NCBI RefSeq assembly: GCF_021462415.1
Contig: NZ_JAKEDS010000001.1
Location: 406,273 to 470,272, forward strand
Reading direction: 5' to 3'
Source of the DNA: Rhodohalobacter sp. 614A
GTDB taxonomy: Bacteria; Bacteroidota; Rhodothermia; Balneolales; Balneolaceae
Length of the DNA: 64,000 nucleotides
Notes under the pieces: model-generated
Told to the model about the DNA's origin: nothing
The model's database searches: none
Seen by the model: only the letters and a program-made list of their open reading frames with translations
Shown here: one piece after another, positions 59,987 to 64,000 of the stretch
Layout of the letters: every line of letters begins with the position of its first letter
Numbering within the stretch: the first letter of the stretch is position 1
Position numbers and translations under genes: made by a program

Positions 59987-60589
59987 ATGGCCGAGAATTC
60001 TACCTCAACTAAAAAGGATTATCGCTCGCTGATAGAGTGGGGAGTGATTATTGCCGTTATCCTTGTGCTTTACCTGACCGGCTGGCACACACAGGTGATC
60101 GGTACCCTTCAGCGTGGAGTTCTGGCAACAGGGCTAATAAAACCGTCCATCCCGGAAAACACTACCGGCTTTGAAAACGCCAGCCTCGACTTCTACTTTA
60201 CGGATGAAAATGGTTCTGAAAAATCGCTTGGTGATTTCGAAGGAGACGTTATTTTTATGAATATCTGGGCTACATGGTGCCCGCCCTGCATTGCAGAAAT
60301 GCCGTCCATCCATTCCCTTTATACTCATTTCAAAGACGATGAAAATATTTCATTTGTCTTGGTCTCAATGGATGAGGATTTTGAAAAGGCCCGGCAATTT
60401 ATGGAAACGCGAGAGTATGATCTACCGATCTATCACTACCGCACAAAAGTGCGTGGAACGTATGAGAGCACCGTAATACCTACCACATATGTCATTTCAC
60501 CCGATTCCAAAATTGTTCTTGAAAAGCGAGGATTTGCCAAATATGATACAGAAGAATTCAGGAATTTCCTGGAAGGATTGGCAGAGTAA
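59987..60589 (+). CDS. TlpA/ResA-like membrane-anchored thioredoxin
   Basis: A 200-residue protein with one N-terminal TM anchor (WGVIIAVILVLYLTGW, about residues 14-30) and a periplasmic thioredoxin fold starting near 75. The catalytic motif is WATWCPPCIAEMPS, and TTYVISPDSKIVLEK contains the cis-Pro loop. Such proteins reduce apocytochrome or receptor disulfides. It is probably expressed with mrp, though the inverted repeat lies between them. Confidence 0.93.
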   Translation: MAENSTSTKKDYRSLIEWGVIIAVILVLYLTGWHTQVIGTLQRGVLATGLIKPSIPENTTGFENASLDFYFTDENGSEKSLGDFEGDVIFMNIWATWCPPCIAEMPSIHSLYTHFKDDENISFVLVSMDEDFEKARQFMETREYDLPIYHYRTKVRGTYESTVIPTTYVISPDSKIVLEKRGFAKYDTEEFRNFLEGLAE

Positions 60590-60607
60590 ACAACAAGATA
60601 GGCAGAA

Positions 60608-60648
60608 ATAAAAAAAGAACCGGAGCACATTTGTATATCCTTCCGGTT
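60608..60648 (-). terminator. Candidate terminator on the minus strand
   Basis: On the minus strand AACCGGA and TCCGGTT pair with a 17-base loop and are followed by CTTTTTTT. It lies about 180 bp past the end of the metalloprotease-like gene (60830) and would stop minus-strand transcripts; it is also just behind the TlpA stop on the plus strand. Confidence 0.5.
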
Positions 60649-60782
60649 TGGATGTGATACACAAGCAAAGTCGCGGCAATTTTTCGACTTCAACACCGAT
60701 CCCACCGTAGTGTTTTCGGCGTCAGTGCTCAATTGTAATTAGCACAATTCCGCAACGTTTGTCAATACTTGTCGGCAATTAT

Positions 60783-60828
60783 TTTTCCACAACTTTTTCA
60801 CCAAGTTATCCACAAAAAATGTGAATAA
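60783..60828. other. Cluster of DnaA-box-like sequences
   Basis: Within 46 bp of AT-rich DNA there are TTTTCCACA (60783-60791, one mismatch), TTATCCACA (60806-60814, perfect box) and TGTGAATAA (60820-60828, inverse complement of TTATTCACA, which fits TTATNCACA). The cluster borders the stop of the metalloprotease-like gene. AT-rich sequence also precedes it (about 60720-60782), with AATTGT/ACAATT as a small inverted repeat. No dnaA, dnaN or gidA gene is in the window, so an origin or a titration site (datA-like) is only a suggestion. Confidence 0.4.
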
Positions 60829-60829
60829 C

Positions 60830-62512
60830 TTATCTCACATACATTAGCTTGCCTGTGTTTACTTCTCCTCCCACAACAATGCGATAGATATAGATTCCGG
60901 TTGTGTACCCTCGCAAATCTACATATTCCTGATAAATTCCTGGCTGTATGTGGCTATCAACAAGTGATAAAACATGCTGTCCGGCAACCGTATATACATC
61001 CAGCAATACATCGGCAGCTTCAGAAATTGAAAACTCGATGATAGGGCTGGACAAATTTTCAGTATTATCCTGAACAAATGGATTGGGATAACTCTGGTAT
61101 AATTGAACGACTTGTCCCTCTTTTAATGCTTCTGCCAGAATTGGAATTGAAAGAGGAGTCGCCTCATTATTGCCGGTATGCTGAATCATCAGGTTACTTC
61201 TCTGCCGCACATCATTTGTTGGTGTATAGGTAACAGTAAATTCCTGTGAAGCTCCCGGTTGAATGGTGAAACTGCTATTTCCCGCAATAGCGAACTGACC
61301 ACCTTCTACCTCCATCGAACCTGTAAGAGGCAATTCAGCATCTTCTCTATTGGAAAGAGTTATTGTTCTCTGGGCTGTTTCACCCAAATTAATCACTCCA
61401 AAATTTAATTCATCTGTACTGGCAGTGATGATGGAAGAATCTATCAGGTCCAGGCAACCTTCTCCAAGTGGCCAACCCATATCACTGAAAATGCCACACA
61501 TGAGTGGCCCCGGGCTATGTACGGCAAAAGCCGAGGCAATATTGGGTACCATCAGAGCATTCACTGTTCTATTGAATGTATTCAGATCCACATGCGAATA
61601 ACTTGACCCCTGCCTGTACGGATTAGGTGTAAACAGCTTTGCTCGATGAAATACGCCGAAGCCATTCAATGAATTGTTTGCATTTTCTCCATCGAAGAAA
61701 ACACCGCCTTCTTCTCCCACGAGTGCTTCATAAAGCTCTTGCGAAGGGTTTGGATAGGTACTTGTCTCAATCAAATGAGTATTGTTTCCATCTACTGTGA
61801 ACCGATCATAAATAATGGGTGTATCAAATGCCCATTCTGCTGTTTCCGTCTCTTCCTCGGCTGAAAGCCCTCCAAGAAAACCAAGGCCGTGGCCTATTTC
61901 ATGTAAAATCACCGTTACAAAATCGTATCGACCAGACGGCACGTTGGCATCTGTGCCAAAATACCAATCGTCACGAGTACACTGCACGTCCATATCAATA
62001 TCATAATCAACTTCGTCGAGCTGATCTCTATAAGGCTGTTTGGCAATTGCACTGATTTGTGAAATTGCATACCATGTGTCTGGTAATCCGTAATTGGAAT
62101 CAGGTAATTTTAAAACCCGGCCAGGAGTGGCACTGGCAAGTGTGTTGTCATCCAATTCCGTCCAGTTTGCCCTCACCTTAATGGGAATATCAGAATTAAC
62201 GTGATCTGCCCAAATGGCCATGGCAAATTCAAAAGCACCTTTCGCTTGTTGCGGCCATTGCTCTCCACTGCAAGAACTGGAAAAATCAACATCTAAAAGG
62301 GTTTGTGTTTTAGCTTTTATCCTGTCCCTCACTTCAGGATTGGACTGAACAAAAAAGTGAGCATCGACGTCGGTTGCAGGAAGGTTACAAACATGCCTGC
62401 TGTGGGCTTCATCAATAAAATTTAAGGGATGATTTCCGGCATCCTGGGCAGACATATTATGAATGGACAGAAGCCCTATCAGAAGGGTTAGAAAAAATAA
62501 TTTCCTGAACAT
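60830..62512 (-). CDS. Secreted HEIGH metalloprotease-like protein with T9SS signal
   Basis: A 560-residue protein with a signal peptide (MFRKLFFLTLLIGLLSIHNM, cleavage after SAQ), a protease-like domain and a C-terminal sorting domain. The zinc site is ILHEIGHGLGFLGGL: HEXXH is intact but the expected third His or Asp after GLGF is a Gly, so zinc binding must use a residue elsewhere or catalysis is weak. A beta-sandwich module (LNFGVINLGETAQRTITLSN, ASH-like) follows. The end (YQSYPNPFVQ, GIYIYRIVVG) matches a T9SS type A sorting domain. The start is the ATG at 62512, five codons inside the longest ORF. Confidence 0.85.
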   Translation of the reverse strand: MFRKLFFLTLLIGLLSIHNMSAQDAGNHPLNFIDEAHSRHVCNLPATDVDAHFFVQSNPEVRDRIKAKTQTLLDVDFSSSCSGEQWPQQAKGAFEFAMAIWADHVNSDIPIKVRANWTELDDNTLASATPGRVLKLPDSNYGLPDTWYAISQISAIAKQPYRDQLDEVDYDIDMDVQCTRDDWYFGTDANVPSGRYDFVTVILHEIGHGLGFLGGLSAEEETETAEWAFDTPIIYDRFTVDGNNTHLIETSTYPNPSQELYEALVGEEGGVFFDGENANNSLNGFGVFHRAKLFTPNPYRQGSSYSHVDLNTFNRTVNALMVPNIASAFAVHSPGPLMCGIFSDMGWPLGEGCLDLIDSSIITASTDELNFGVINLGETAQRTITLSNREDAELPLTGSMEVEGGQFAIAGNSSFTIQPGASQEFTVTYTPTNDVRQRSNLMIQHTGNNEATPLSIPILAEALKEGQVVQLYQSYPNPFVQDNTENLSSPIIEFSISEAADVLLDVYTVAGQHVLSLVDSHIQPGIYQEYVDLRGYTTGIYIYRIVVGGEVNTGKLMYVR

Positions 62513-62736
62513 AAAAAGTAGAATCAAAAATGTGCAGTTAAGTAGAAAACGTCTTGATGCTTCTGAAAATTAAAGACCTTGTGATGTTACAAGATTTTCA
62601 CTCGAAAGTCAGAATTTTTTGAAAAAAATAACTTTTCCAAACGAAACAAAAGGCCTTTAAGTTTTTTAAATGGCGATGATTAAGAACTCATCACCAACTG
62701 TGTGATCACTGAATGAAAACACCTTTTTGAGTTGAT

Positions 62737-63234
62737 ATGAATTCTCAGGTAAGCCGAACCACAACTTCATCAATCGTTGGATTAATCCTGTGGATTGGAC
62801 TATGCTTTTTAGTTGCGTGGACCGGCGCCAGGGTATCTCCGGGAATTGCACCTTCGGAATGGTACAACGCTTTAAACAAACCGGGCTGGAATCCTCCCAA
62901 CTGGGTTTTTGGGCCGGTATGGACGCTGCTTTATACGTTAATGGGAATCGCAGCCTGGAGAATCTGGAATAAATTTGGATTCCGTGAGGCGAGACCAGCC
63001 CTCGTCCTTTTCCTGCTTCAGTTGGGACTGAATGGATTATGGTCTCAACTTTTTTTTAGACTGCAATCTCCCGGATGGGCATTTATAGAGATTTTCTTTC
63101 TTTTGGCAGCTATTATCATCACAAGCTACCTCTTTTCAAAAAAAGACAAATGGGCGTTTGGGTTGATGGTGCCATATATTCTTTGGGTCAGTTTTGCGGC
63201 CTGCCTGAACGGCACCATCTGGTGGATAAATTAA
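62737..63234 (+). CDS. TspO/MBR-family membrane protein
   Basis: A 165-residue tryptophan-rich protein with five TM helices, the bacterial form of the mitochondrial translocator protein. Diagnostic elements are PSEWYNALNKPGWNPPNWVF, GPVWTLLYTLMGIAAWRIWN and LFLLQLGLNGLWSQLFFRLQ, then YILWVSFAACLNGTIWWIN. Such proteins bind or degrade porphyrins and tune stress or photosynthesis genes in other bacteria. The heme cluster is 40 kb away, so no direct operon link exists. The start is the ATG at 62737. Confidence 0.93.
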   Translation: MNSQVSRTTTSSIVGLILWIGLCFLVAWTGARVSPGIAPSEWYNALNKPGWNPPNWVFGPVWTLLYTLMGIAAWRIWNKFGFREARPALVLFLLQLGLNGLWSQLFFRLQSPGWAFIEIFFLLAAIIITSYLFSKKDKWAFGLMVPYILWVSFAACLNGTIWWIN

Positions 63235-63239
63235 ACGGA

Positions 63240-64000
63240 CTATTTGATAATTGCCATCTTTTGCACCTCCATAAAATCGCCGGCAACAATTCGGAGGAAG
63301 TACGTTCCAGAGGCTAAGCTTGCAGCCTGCAATTGTTCGAAATACACACCCGCAGCCCGCTCCTCATCAATTAAAACAGAAACTCTTCTGCCTACCGAAT
63401 CAAAAACATCCAGAGTAACATCAACATTTTGTGATAACTGGAAACGAACGGTTGTCGAAGAATTGAACGGGTTTGGATAATTCTGGGCAATGGCCGTTTC
63501 CCTTACAACTGTTGTAAATTGGTTTACTTCGCTCCAATCACTCTCCCCGCCAATATTGGTCGCTTTAACTCGCCAATAATAAATTGTTGCGGGATCAATC
63601 GGATCACTGAGTGTGAACATTGGATCTGAACTGGTTCGTTGAATCACTCCGTCTGAAAAAAAGATTTCATCCTGGGATATCTGGATGATGTACTCGGAAG
63701 CGCGTTCACTTTCAGACCAGCTAAAAGTAGCCGTGGTTGAAACCTGATTTTCATTCTCTGATGGCGAAATGAGTAACACCGGATCGGGTTTTTCTATAAT
63801 TGTTGTAAACGTTCGAACCTCGCTCCAACCGCCGGAACCAGATGAATTTAAGCCTCTGACACGCCAATAATACACTGTTGAAAAATCTAAAAAGCCTGTA
63901 TTCAAAAATCGTGGTGGAGAAATGGTTTCATCAATAACAGGATTAGAGAAACCAGGATTTTCAGCTACCTGAATCTGGTATTCATCGGCCCTGCCAGACG
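63240..64000 (-). CDS. Large secreted fibronectin-III protein, C-terminal part
   Basis: This is the 3' part of a gene running off the right edge. The visible 253 residues contain fibronectin type III modules repeated at least twice (TVYYWRVRGLNSSGSGGWSE and ATIYYWRVKATNIGGESDWS, both followed by V+TFT or VNQFTT strands), and ending in a T9SS type A sorting domain (AIAQNYPNPFNSSTTVRFQL, then YFLRIVAGD). The reading frame remains open past an internal Met at 63905 to the edge, with GRADEYQIQVAENPGFSNP, so that Met is not the start. The function depends on the missing N-terminal part; such tails occur in proteases, adhesins and polysaccharide lyases. Confidence 0.88.
   Translation of the reverse strand, partial: SGRADEYQIQVAENPGFSNPVIDETISPPRFLNTGFLDFSTVYYWRVRGLNSSGSGGWSEVRTFTTIIEKPDPVLLISPSENENQVSTTATFSWSESERASEYIIQISQDEIFFSDGVIQRTSSDPMFTLSDPIDPATIYYWRVKATNIGGESDWSEVNQFTTVVRETAIAQNYPNPFNSSTTVRFQLSQNVDVTLDVFDSVGRRVSVLIDEERAAGVYFEQLQAASLASGTYFLRIVAGDFMEVQKMAIIK

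Noticed and set aside
1-64000. tRNA, rRNA and CRISPR arrays
   Set aside because: A visual scan for T-loop patterns, 16S/23S signatures and regularly spaced direct repeats found none; the few GTTCGA-like hits fall inside coding genes.

Overview
The window looks like the chromosome of a marine or saline Balneolota/Rhodothermota-type bacterium (Balneola, Gracilimonas, Rhodohalobacter group), or a close Bacteroidota relative. Two secreted proteins end in type IX secretion (T9SS type A) sorting domains with YPNPF-like motifs, clear Shine-Dalgarno sites are rare, and SecA, Mrp, the HU-SPOR protein and the DUF5117-type metalloprotease have forms common in that superphylum. The placement is inference from gene content only. 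I saw no rRNA, tRNA, CRISPR array, prophage or intact insertion sequence. The region is mostly core chromosome with small accessory islands.

0.3-13 kb: a Stealth-type phosphotransferase and a membrane protein, a GltS-like carrier with a PlsC-type acyltransferase, a decayed DUF559 gene beside a GC-rich hairpin, a GH43 lipoprotein, a large zinc metalloprotease, an ankyrin protein, an orphan receiver, and an ECF sigma/anti-sigma operon bracketed by two Spy-like helical periplasmic proteins.

13-23 kb: a DUF1080 lipoprotein and DUF488, then an iron/heme/gas cluster: group III truncated haemoglobin with a cysteine-rich barrel-like protein, heme A synthase, an Rrf2 regulator with the three [2Fe-2S] cysteines overlapping hemN, a Fur-family regulator, and a Zn/Cd-type P-type ATPase behind an island of palindromic repeats. 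Two promoters in this cluster share a 26-bp motif.

23-46 kb: housekeeping. aminopeptidase P, an orphan HsdR-N nuclease-like protein, rpmH-rnpA-yidC, secA, a Ca/Na antiporter, glutamate dehydrogenase, a GlsB-like protein and ThpR separated only by an in-frame TAG, DinB, a membrane-embedded Mur ligase, a nucleotidyltransferase, a CDF transporter, CCA transferase, SemiSWEET, IspE and glycogen phosphorylase.

46-64 kb: a sulfotransferase; an envelope operon on the minus strand (outer-membrane barrel, small HU-like protein, HU-TM-SPOR protein, ExbB, ExbD, TonB); a tightly packed minus-strand run gcvT-comB-ftsK-lolA-flippase-like; mrp and a TlpA-type thioredoxin; a cluster of DnaA-box-like sequences; a secreted HEIGH metalloprotease-like protein; TspO; and the 3' part of a large fibronectin-III/T9SS protein cut by the window edge.

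No complete undescribed system is proven here. The best leads are the globin/cysteine-rich-barrel pair with its candidate operator, the HU + HU-SPOR + ExbBD/TonB operon, the in-frame TAG junction, the membrane Mur ligase, and the DnaA-box cluster.
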